Of a DNA stretch of 6,800 bases, positions 1 through 5,155 are shown in pieces (the stretch's first letter is position 1; each line of letters begins with the position of its first letter). The stretch comes from Armatimonadota bacterium (GTDB taxonomy: Bacteria > Armatimonadota > Armatimonadia > Armatimonadales > Armatimonadaceae): positions 1-6,800 of the forward strand of contig JACMMA010000138.1 of the NCBI GenBank assembly GCA_014379275.1, given 5' to 3'. Under the pieces are notes generated by a model. It saw only the letters and a list, made by a program, of their open reading frames with translations, was not told the origin of the DNA and ran no database searches. A program made the translations under genes and the position numbers.

Positions 1-350
1 ACCATCGGCACCCCGGCGTTGAGGAGCGTTCCTAACTGCCGGAACATCATCGCGAGTTCGGGGAGCGGCACCGACACCAGGAACGGCGCGATATGCACGC
101 TGCTTTGCGCCCCGATGCGCGGAGTACGCGGCGTGAGGGGGTGAGCCGACGTAAGCGAGCCACCCGTTTCCGTCGCGCCGCCCGGCAGTAGCACGTTCGC
201 CGGCTGGGCATTCATCGTCTGCGCGAGATGCAGGGTAAATAACCCCTGTTCGCGAAGCGAGCTTGCCGCCCCCCGCGCATCGTCCGCCTCGATGATGCCG
301 GAAACGTCTTTGCCCTCTAAATCTCTGGCTTGATACGTGAATGTTGACAT
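1..350 (-). CDS. GspF/PilC-family inner-membrane platform protein, second paralog (N-terminal 116 residues; runs off left edge)
   Basis: The reading frame is open from the ATG at 350-348 to the window edge, giving 116 codons plus two bases. The protein begins MSTFTYQARDLEGKDVSG, the typical opening of GspF/PilC proteins (aromatic-x-Y-x-A-x-D, then G-x-x-x-x-G). An N-terminal cytoplasmic unit covers about residues 4-42, followed by a Pro/Thr/Ser/Gly linker (about 43-95) and the start of the first T2SSF domain (PELAMMFRQLGTLLNAGVPM, 97-116). Known family role: GspF/PilC is the polytopic platform protein that couples the cytoplasmic assembly ATPase to pseudopilus or pilus growth at the inner membrane. 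It is the second gspF-like gene in a row; the upstream one ends 110 bp away on the same strand and aligns with it (LATFFRQMASLLHAGFTP). No strong Shine-Dalgarno sequence is seen; a GGGAAAG lies about 20 nt upstream. The remaining two thirds, with the membrane segments, are outside the window, so intactness cannot be judged. Confidence 0.88.
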   Translation of the reverse strand, partial: MSTFTYQARDLEGKDVSGIIEADDARGAASSLREQGLFTLHLAQTMNAQPANVLLPGGATETGGSLTSAHPLTPRTPRIGAQSSVHIAPFLVSVPLPELAMMFRQLGTLLNAGVPM

Positions 351-389
351 AATGGGTCGCTCGGTTTTCTTTCCCGTATGTATACTAAC

Positions 390-414
390 GCGAAACGGAA
401 ACCAATCGTTTCGC
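390..414. repeat. Perfect 8-bp inverted repeat between the two gspF genes (possible mRNA hairpin or operator)
   Basis: GCGAAACG at 390-397 and CGTTTCGC at 407-414 are exact inverted copies around a 9-nt centre. The repeat sits 40 bp upstream of the start of the second gspF gene (ATG at 350), in the only long gap (110 bp) of the minus-strand gene run. No T-tract follows on either strand, so it is not an ordinary intrinsic terminator. It could be an mRNA hairpin that separates the expression of the two genes or a protein binding site. Its function is inference. Confidence 0.5.
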
Positions 415-460
415 CAGTCTACCGGGGTTAACACCACGGACGCCGGAACAACGGTGGAAT

Positions 461-1765
461 TTATTCCCCGAACAGTTCCATTACCGCTTTCAGGGGACCG
501 ACCGTGGCCGCGATAGTCACGTAGCCCGCGGATATTGCCGTCACCAGGAACGCCAGCCGCTTCTGGGCGTTCTTGGCGTCCTCGGTCGCCTTCGCCGCCT
601 GCTCCTGATAATACGCCGTGACGCGGTCGAGCATTTCGGTCCACTGCCCGGTGCGTTGCCCGGTGATAAGCAGTTGTAGCGGGTCATGCTCCAGAAGCCC
701 GGTGGCTTGTAGGGCGGCATCCAAGCCGTTCCCGGCACGCAAGACGGTTACCCCGCTGAGCAGTTTGTCGCGATAAACACTGTTGGGGACGGACTGCGCC
801 GCCGCCGTATACGCCGATTCGGGCGATACCCCAGAAAGCAGAAGGCGGCGCAGAAGGCGCGTGAACGCGGCGACGGCGCGGGTGTAGGCGAGTTTACGCA
901 TCGCGGGAAGCATCAGGGCGATCTTGTCCCGCGTCTGCGCCGCGAACGGTTGCCGCCACCACCAGCCGGCAAGCTCGCAAAGAAGATGCAGGGCGATCCC
1001 GATCGGCACCCACAAGAATAAAAATTCTTGACCGACTTTGGTGAAACCGGCGAGACCCTCGGTAAAAATCGGTTTGAGGTTATTCAGGAGCGGTTGCAAA
1101 ATGAGGAAAGACCACACCGACTGCCAGAATAACAGTTTGGGCACCCATATCCCCTGGCGGAGCGCGGCGTCGCCCTCCGCGCCGAGTGCGGCTTCCTCGC
1201 AGGCGTATTCCAGGAAGCCGCCGGTTTCTCCCGCGCCGAACAGCCCGACGACGTGCGCGGGAAAGACATGGGGGTGTTTGGCGAACGCCCCGGCGAGCGA
1301 TTCGCCGCGCCCCGCCGCCATGCCCGCATCCTGCGCGGCACGGGAAAGTCGGCGGTTCGCGGTGCGCGGGGCGAGGTCAGCCAGCGCGGAGAGCGGGGTG
1401 AACCCGGCATGCAACAGCGACGCCATCTGCCGGAAGAAAGTGGCGAGATCGGCGGGCGGCACGGCGGGCGCGAATGCCGTGATTGCGGGGAGCCCCCCAA
1501 CCCCCAATGCTGGGGGAGCCGGAAGGGATGGCGGAGAATTCCGTCCAACGGTCGGGCGCGCCGCTCCCCCTCCGGCTCCCCCAGCGTTGGGGGTTGGGGG
1601 GCTCCCCGCAATCACGGCATTCGCCTTTTCCACGTATACCCGCACCGAGCGGTAGCCGCGCTCCGACAAACGCAGTTCTATCTCCTGCGCGTTCGCGGCT
1701 TCCACAGTGCCCTGTTGCGTTTGACCGGTCTTCGCGTCCGTCGCCTCGTATCGAAACATTGCCAT
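461..1765 (-). CDS. GspF/PilC-family type II secretion / type IV pilus platform protein with a palindromic repeat in its linker
   Basis: 434 residues, slightly long for a family usually near 400. The N-terminal unit (about 3-46, FRYEATDAKTGQTQQGTVEA) is typical of GspF/PilC. The first T2SSF domain spans about 107-230, with LATFFRQMASLLHAGFTPLS and the conserved G-E-T-G-G turn at 179-183. Hydrophobic segments lie at about 210-228 and 247-268. The second T2SSF domain covers about 298-425, with LLLSGVSPESAY, a matching G-Q-R-T-G turn at 369-373 and a final membrane segment at about 404-423. The protein should anchor the assembly machine in the inner membrane and contact the ATPase. Residues 48-99 are encoded by the inverted repeat at 1470-1624 and supply nearly the whole Pro/Gly/Ala-rich linker; without it only about ten linker residues would remain. 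The ATG at 1765 was chosen; an ATG at 1759 (MFRYEATD) is equally possible, and neither has a clear Shine-Dalgarno sequence. The permease gene ends 33 bp upstream. Confidence 0.9.
   Translation of the reverse strand: MAMFRYEATDAKTGQTQQGTVEAANAQEIELRLSERGYRSVRVYVEKANAVIAGSPPTPNAGGAGGGAARPTVGRNSPPSLPAPPALGVGGLPAITAFAPAVPPADLATFFRQMASLLHAGFTPLSALADLAPRTANRRLSRAAQDAGMAAGRGESLAGAFAKHPHVFPAHVVGLFGAGETGGFLEYACEEAALGAEGDAALRQGIWVPKLLFWQSVWSFLILQPLLNNLKPIFTEGLAGFTKVGQEFLFLWVPIGIALHLLCELAGWWWRQPFAAQTRDKIALMLPAMRKLAYTRAVAAFTRLLRRLLLSGVSPESAYTAAAQSVPNSVYRDKLLSGVTVLRAGNGLDAALQATGLLEHDPLQLLITGQRTGQWTEMLDRVTAYYQEQAAKATEDAKNAQKRLAFLVTAISAGYVTIAATVGPLKAVMELFGE
1470..1624. repeat. 155-bp long inverted repeat (53-bp arms), MITE- or palindromic-element-like, inserted in frame in gspF
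   Basis: The left arm, 1470-1522, and right arm, 1572-1624, are reverse complements at 52 of 53 positions (one T/C difference in a small loop), around a 49-bp centre (1523-1571). Each arm has its own smaller hairpin: CCCCCA-atgc-TGGGGG at 1501-1516 and CCCCCA-gcgt-TGGGGG at 1578-1593. Pairing stops sharply outside 1470 and 1624. The element has no room for a transposase. On the minus strand it has no stop in the gspF frame and encodes residues 48-99 of that protein, starting ANAVIAGSPPTPNAGGAG. Because of the symmetry, the plus strand encodes nearly the same peptide. It resembles nonautonomous palindromic repeats; mobility and family are inferred, since only one copy is visible here. No target-site duplication could be recognised. 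Confidence 0.88.
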
Positions 1766-1798
1766 ACGCTTACTAAAACGCCCCCCGCGCCCCGTTCG

Positions 1799-3103
1799 TT
1801 ACGCGCTTATTGTACCGTTCGCGGGAAAAACACGGCGCATCGCGAAGCGGAATGCGAAACCGACCGCAAGTAGAAGGCAACCCGACGCGATCACGGGGAG
1901 CGGGAGCGACGCCGCGAGTAGGATACACGCGCCGAGTCCGACATACGCGACGACGCGCGGGAATCGCTTTTGCTCCCCGGTCAGGCGTAACGCGGCGAGA
2001 TTCGCGACGGCGTAGTAAAGCAGTATCGCGAACGTCGCGGACGCGGTGATGACCTTCAATGTGCCGAGCAGGGCGAGTGACACGACGACCGCGCCACAAA
2101 ACAGTACGCCGACGAACGGAACGCCGGATGCGTTCGATATGTAGGCGAACACGGGCGGCATATCGCCGCGCCGCCCCATCGCCAGCAAAACCCGACTTAC
2201 CCCGAGCAGTTGCGATAACAGAACGCCCGCCGTCGCCGTGACCGCGCCCAAAGAAAGAATTTGTACCGCCCCGGCCAGCCCGGAATAGTGCGCGGCGACG
2301 AAAATAGCCGTTCCGCCGTATTTTCGCGGTCCCGTTGCCGGTAACAACTCCTTTCCCATCACGCCGACCATACTGACACACGCCAGCAGATACAGGAACG
2401 ATGCGATGGAGAGTGCCAGAATAATAGCGCGGGGAATCGTTTTCTGCGGGTCGCGTACCTCCTCGCCCAGTGTGGCGATGCGGGCATACCCGGTGAACGC
2501 GAAAAACAACAGTGCGGCGGATTGCAGGACGCCAGGAAGACCACCCGGCGCGAACGGCACGAAAGCATTGGTTTGCAGACGCGGCAAAGTCCCGGCGACG
2601 AAGTACAGTATCGCGCCGACGGTAACTGCGACAATAACGGCGTTCAATCGCCCGGCTTTACGGATGCCGAACAGATTCGCGACCGTGAGACAGACGGCAA
2701 GGAACGCGGCGACAAACGACGCGGGCACACCGCCGAAACTGCCGACGACTTCGGGGAGATACATCGCGAACGTCAGTGCGACCACGCCGCCCGCCGCGAG
2801 TTTCGAGACGCAGAAAAGCCAGCCCGCCGCGAAGCCCGCCAGCGGGTGCAGTTTTTCGTAGCCGTATTCGTATGCGCCGCCCGCCTTCGGGTATGCGGCG
2901 GCGAGTTCCGCGGACGACAGGGCATTGCACCCGGCGGCGACCCCGGCGATCATCAAGCCCAGAAGCAGCGACGGGCCGGCGATCTGCGCCGCTTGCCCGG
3001 TGACGACGAAAAGCCCCGCCCCGAGGATCGCGCCGACGCCGACCAATGTCGCGTCAACAAGACCTAATTCCCGGCGCAGGGCGGGTTGTATCGGTTGCGT
3101 CAC
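1799..3103 (-). CDS. APC-superfamily amino acid permease
   Basis: 434 residues with about twelve hydrophobic segments, the usual size of the APC (amino acid-polyamine-organocation) family, which moves amino acids or related amines across the inner membrane, normally with a coupling ion. Visible hallmarks are the broken first helix, VGVGAILGAGLFVVTG (21-36), where the backbone of GAG contacts substrate; AAAYPKAGGAYEYGYE (68-83) leading into helix 3; the helix 6 signature FFAFTGYARIATLGEE (200-215) followed by RDPQKTIPRAI; and SRVLLAMGRRGDMPP (303-317) after helix 8. The substrate cannot be read from sequence; the closest style is the general or cationic amino acid group of the family. The start is GTG at 3103, giving VTQPIQPALRRELGLVDA just before helix 1; no clear Shine-Dalgarno sequence precedes it. 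The gene begins 18 bp after the small membrane protein gene and ends 33 bp before gspF, so it is probably cotranscribed with a pilus/secretion cluster, an unexpected neighbour. Confidence 0.9.
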   Translation of the reverse strand: MTQPIQPALRRELGLVDATLVGVGAILGAGLFVVTGQAAQIAGPSLLLGLMIAGVAAGCNALSSAELAAAYPKAGGAYEYGYEKLHPLAGFAAGWLFCVSKLAAGGVVALTFAMYLPEVVGSFGGVPASFVAAFLAVCLTVANLFGIRKAGRLNAVIVAVTVGAILYFVAGTLPRLQTNAFVPFAPGGLPGVLQSAALLFFAFTGYARIATLGEEVRDPQKTIPRAIILALSIASFLYLLACVSMVGVMGKELLPATGPRKYGGTAIFVAAHYSGLAGAVQILSLGAVTATAGVLLSQLLGVSRVLLAMGRRGDMPPVFAYISNASGVPFVGVLFCGAVVVSLALLGTLKVITASATFAILLYYAVANLAALRLTGEQKRFPRVVAYVGLGACILLAASLPLPVIASGCLLLAVGFAFRFAMRRVFPANGTISA

Positions 3104-3121
3104 GAACGGGATTGTACCCGG

Positions 3122-3523
3122 TTACGGTTCGAGAGTGATCCCGGTAGGCAGGAGCGGAGTTCGCACGATCTGGCTGGCTTGTGCCGACGTGTGGTCGGGA
3201 CCTGCGGCTGGGACGCCGTAACCGCGCTTGATGACTTTGCCGTCATCGGAGATCAGATCCCCGTTCTTGTTCACCCAGGGACCGGCATAGTAACCAGAGT
3301 AGTTCGGTTCCGGCATCGGCGGCTCGTAGCCCGTGTTTCGCCAGAAGAAAAACGCCGCCATTGCGGACAGCAGGCAGAAGATTCCGACCCGGATGCGCGT
3401 CTGACGCCGGTCGAAACGTTCCAGACGCTCCAAACGCTGGTCGCTGGAAAGCGCGATATCCGCGTCGAACACGTGGGCGTTTTTCCCTCGTGTGCCGTTC
3501 TTGTTGGTATTTGTTTTCGTCAC
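3122..3523 (-). CDS. Small single-pass membrane protein of unknown function
   Basis: 133 residues; not recognised as a named family. The first 43 residues are polar and charged (NTNKNGTRGK near the N-terminus, then the helical, Arg/Glu-rich QRLERLERFDRRQTRIR at 29-45). One hydrophobic helix follows at about 46-61 (VGIFCLLSAMAAFFFW). The C-terminal half is rich in Pro, Gly and Tyr (YEPPMPEPNYSGYYAG), then NKNGDLISDDGKVIKRGYG. By the positive-inside rule the basic N-terminus would be cytoplasmic and the C-terminal half outside the inner membrane, the topology of small accessory proteins of pilus or secretion systems such as PilN/PilO-like parts, but no such homology is claimed. The start is GTG at 3523, with AGGGA six bases upstream. 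It lies 27 bp after the lipoprotein gene and 18 bp before the permease, consistent with one transcript. Confidence 0.7.
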   Translation of the reverse strand: MTKTNTNKNGTRGKNAHVFDADIALSSDQRLERLERFDRRQTRIRVGIFCLLSAMAAFFFWRNTGYEPPMPEPNYSGYYAGPWVNKNGDLISDDGKVIKRGYGVPAAGPDHTSAQASQIVRTPLLPTGITLEP

Positions 3524-3550
3524 GAACGTTCCCTGATCTCACGTGGGACG

Positions 3551-3850
3551 CTACAGCGCAAGGTTTGCCCCGCCTTCCGCTCGCACCGAATTGGAAGGCG
3601 GAGCCACCGTATTTTTCGCACCGTCGTCATTTCCCCCCGCCTTCGCGCCGCCTGGAGTATCCGGGGCGGTCTTGACTTTCGGCGTTGCAGGGGCGGCACT
3701 GATCTCGCCGCCCCCCTTGCGTGTCGCTTCCGTACCGGCGACGTAGCCCCCGGTCGGTGCGCCACTATCTTTGTTCCCGCATCCGCTATTAAGCAAGGAA
3801 GCTGCAAGAACCGTGCCAACCCACAGTGCGAGAAGGCGTTTCGAATGCAT
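3551..3850 (-). CDS. Small Ala/Pro/Gly-rich probable lipoprotein
   Basis: 99 residues when read from the ATG at 3850. The N-terminus MHSKRLLALWVGTVLAASLL has a basic n-region and a hydrophobic core, followed by NSGC with Cys24 as the probable lipidation site. The box L-N-S-G-C is imperfect (Asn at -3 instead of the usual Leu), so signal peptidase II processing is likely but not certain. The mature part is low-complexity, rich in Ala, Pro, Gly, Thr and Lys, with no domain seen. A TTG at 3862 in the same frame has an ideal AAGGAG (3875-3870) seven bases upstream and would add only four residues (MNKT), so it may be the true start; from the ATG the nearest GGAG is 14 nt away. It follows the prepilin gene by about 30 bp (17 bp with the TTG start). 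Its place suggests an envelope partner of the pilin-like protein, an inference from context only. Confidence 0.72.
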   Translation of the reverse strand: MHSKRLLALWVGTVLAASLLNSGCGNKDSGAPTGGYVAGTEATRKGGGEISAAPATPKVKTAPDTPGGAKAGGNDDGAKNTVAPPSNSVRAEGGANLAL

Positions 3851-3879
3851 TGTTTTATTCAACACTCCACTCCTTCTCT

Positions 3880-4749
3880 CTATTCCGCCCAGTAGAAAAA
3901 CTTCTTCACCCATGCCCCATCTTTGCGTTGCATCAGGTAGCGTTCCGGGTTACGGGCGATCCACTTGGCATGCCCGTCGAAGAACACGAAGTTGCCGCCT
4001 TTGATGTGCATCTCCGCCGACTCGCATCCCAGCGTGGTTATCGAGGCGACACCACTTTTGAACCACGTCCCGCCGTCGCCGACCAGGATATTTTCCGCCG
4101 GGCGCACAATCTCGCCGAACCTGCGTGTGTAATCCAGGTCGGGACGCGGTCCGCCGCTGTCACGCATTATCCAGTTGCTACCGCCGGTCAGCCAGTACGG
4201 GTAGGTTTGCGTCCCGTCGCCGAAGCCACTGGCCGGGTCATTGATGTCTTCGAGTTGCACCCCGAAAATCATTCCGTAACTGGAATAGTAGCCATCGTTG
4301 GGACCATTGGGGAGGTAGACGTTTAGATAGGTAGGGTCGTTGTAACAGTCTGGTGCGCCGACGGCTTTGACGAGTTTGTCGGTAGACCAGGACGGGCACT
4401 CCAGAACGCCGGTCGCGGGCGTTCCGCCGCCGTTCTTGAGGTAGGGTTGCAGGAGCCATGTCCAGTACAGGTGCCGTCGCGACGTGACCGTGGGGTCTAT
4501 CCGCTTCGTCCACGCAAGCACCCCATCGTCATAATCCTGCCCGTACATCACCAGACTGTTGCTGATCTGTTTCAGGTTCGAGATGCACGATACAGAGCGT
4601 GCCTTTTCACGGGCTTGCGCGAAAACGGGCATCAGGATCGCGGCGAGGATGGCGATAATAGCGATAACGATGAGCAGTTCTATTAGCGTGAACGCGTGTC
4701 CCTTGCGGGAAGACAGAAGGCGGGTATGTAAGGGATATTTTGTTGGCAT
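3880..4749 (-). CDS. Type IV pilin-like prepilin with C-terminal H-X9-DG motif (DUF1559-like)
   Basis: 289 residues from the ATG at 4749, which has GGAGGAG at 4760-4754 and so is preferred over the upstream in-frame TTG at 4791. A basic leader (HTRLLSSRKGHA) is followed by FTLIELLIVIAIIAILAAIL, the N-methylation and cleavage site for prepilin peptidase. The mature protein would start at Phe20, with the conserved Glu at mature position 5. Cleavage would be Ala|Phe rather than the common Gly|Phe. The hydrophobic helix continues to MPVFAQAREKARSVSCISNL, the usual start of the alpha-1 stem in this group. The C-terminal region carries His248 followed by nine residues and Asp258-Gly259 (HIKGGNFVFFDGHAKW), the H-X9-DG motif of the large prepilin-like families of Planctomycetes and Armatimonadota. 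Known of the family: envelope-exposed, pseudopilin-like, exact job unknown. It is the first gene of the run that ends with two gspF-type platform genes, which fits a pilin/secretion role. Confidence 0.92.
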   Translation of the reverse strand: MPTKYPLHTRLLSSRKGHAFTLIELLIVIAIIAILAAILMPVFAQAREKARSVSCISNLKQISNSLVMYGQDYDDGVLAWTKRIDPTVTSRRHLYWTWLLQPYLKNGGGTPATGVLECPSWSTDKLVKAVGAPDCYNDPTYLNVYLPNGPNDGYYSSYGMIFGVQLEDINDPASGFGDGTQTYPYWLTGGSNWIMRDSGGPRPDLDYTRRFGEIVRPAENILVGDGGTWFKSGVASITTLGCESAEMHIKGGNFVFFDGHAKWIARNPERYLMQRKDGAWVKKFFYWAE

Positions 4750-4753
4750 ATAG

Positions 4754-4760
4754 CTCCTCC
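4754..4760 (-). promoter_or_regulatory. Strong Shine-Dalgarno sequence of the prepilin gene
   Basis: GGAGGAG on the minus strand, six bases between GGAGG and the ATG at 4749. It is the clearest ribosome binding site in the window and decides the prepilin start against the longer TTG form at 4791. Confidence 0.85.
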
Positions 4761-4764
4761 GGTT

Positions 4765-4792
4765 TTTGAACGAGCGCGATTGTCCGTTCAAA
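4765..4792. repeat. Perfect 8-bp inverted repeat directly upstream of the prepilin ribosome binding site
   Basis: TTTGAACG (4765-4772) and CGTTCAAA (4785-4792) are exact inverted copies around 12 nt. In the minus-strand transcript the hairpin would end four bases before the GGAGGAG sequence. No U-run follows, so it is not a classic terminator. It may be a leader hairpin affecting translation or mRNA stability, or a DNA operator; which of these is inference. Confidence 0.55.
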
Positions 4793-4819
4793 CGTCTTCA
4801 TCAGCCTTCAAGTAGTGAG

Positions 4820-4847
4820 TGACACGACGGGTGAAATGACACGGCGT
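4820..4847. repeat. Pair of direct repeats TGACACGRCGK in the prepilin leader
   Basis: TGACACGACGG at 4820-4830 and TGACACGGCGT at 4837-4847 are direct copies 17 bp apart, matching at 9 of 11 positions. They lie in the gene-free leader between the minus-strand promoter and the prepilin start. Direct half-sites of this spacing can bind a regulator, but a chance match in 500 bp is possible. Confidence 0.3.
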
Positions 4848-4991
4848 AACACATTCTCGTAGCCTGATTATTTCTCATATTGATCTACAAGGTTTGCCGC
4901 GTGAAAGTGGCGGAGGCGGCGGTGCCAACGATCCTGATAGCAAGATCCGTGCCATAACAGGTGGTCTCTATGTCATCGAAAGATCTCGTGT

Positions 4992-5021
4992 GTTATAACG
5001 CACTGATTCACTGGTTGTCAA
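4992..5021 (-). promoter_or_regulatory. Sigma-70-type promoter for the minus-strand gene run
   Basis: Read on the minus strand, TTGACA at 5021-5016 is a perfect -35 box. TATAAC at 4997-4992 (five of six consensus) follows after 18 bp, or TTATAA after 17 bp. Transcription would start near 4985, giving a leader of about 235 nt before the prepilin ATG at 4749. It is oriented away from the right-facing promoter at 5081-5109. Confidence 0.7.
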
Positions 5022-5080
5022 GTCGTTCGAGGTTTAATTTTGGAGCGTCAAAAAATATCGATTCATATCAACCTGTGTAT

Positions 5081-5109
5081 TTGACAAATGCCATGTAAGC
5101 GGCTACACT
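5081..5109 (+). promoter_or_regulatory. Sigma-70-type promoter for the right-facing genes
   Basis: TTGACA at 5081-5086 is a perfect -35 box, and TACACT at 5104-5109 is a good -10 box exactly 17 bp later. Transcription would start near 5116. The first possible translation start is the ATG at 5156 with AGGGG just upstream, and the larger gene starts at 5289. The AT-rich stretch 5050-5080 immediately upstream could act as an UP element. Confidence 0.72.
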
Positions 5110-5155
5110 ACGGCATTCTCCCGGACGACATTTTGTGCGGGATTAAGGGGTTTCG

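Larger units (their letters stand above)
4750..5155. other. Divergent intergenic control region
   Basis: About 400 bp without a convincing protein gene between the prepilin gene and the small ORF at 5156. It is visibly more AT-rich than the flanking genes, especially 5022-5080. It holds two back-to-back sigma-70-type promoters whose -35 boxes are about 60 bp apart, the inverted repeat at 4765-4792 and the direct repeats at 4820-4847. The roughly 235-nt left leader was read for known riboswitch cores; only a short GGCAAACC stretch (revcomp of 4892-4899) is reminiscent of a cyclic-di-GMP aptamer, and the rest of that fold was not found. Confidence 0.7.

Noticed and set aside
1038..1655. Plus-strand 205-codon frame antisense to gspF, sharing the NAVIAGSPPTP peptide
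   Set aside because: The shared peptide comes from the palindrome. Outside it the frame is the complement of clear gspF coding sequence and shows no protein-like pattern.
1773..2381. Minus-strand 202-codon Arg-rich frame inside the permease gene
   Set aside because: Overlaps the permease in another frame, and its composition is typical of GC-rich shadow frames; the permease motifs are unmistakable.
3086..3895. Plus-strand 269-codon frame across the small membrane protein and lipoprotein genes
   Set aside because: Arg/Cys-rich shadow translation. The minus strand has three well-formed genes with starts, a signal sequence and a membrane segment over the same bases.
4765..4792. Intrinsic terminator reading of the TTTGAACG/CGTTCAAA hairpin
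   Set aside because: The stem is AT-rich, and on the minus strand no U-run follows; the ribosome binding site comes immediately after.
4607..4801. Minus-strand 64-codon frame starting MKTFERTIALVQKPEE in the prepilin leader
   Set aside because: It has no ribosome binding site of its own, and its second half is an Arg/Tyr-rich shadow of the prepilin. Only a leader-ORF role would be conceivable, with no support.
4880..4925. Possible cyclic-di-GMP riboswitch in the prepilin leader (GGCAAACC)
   Set aside because: Only one short element resembles the aptamer; the partner sequences and tetraloop receptor could not be found by eye. An Rfam covariance search would decide.
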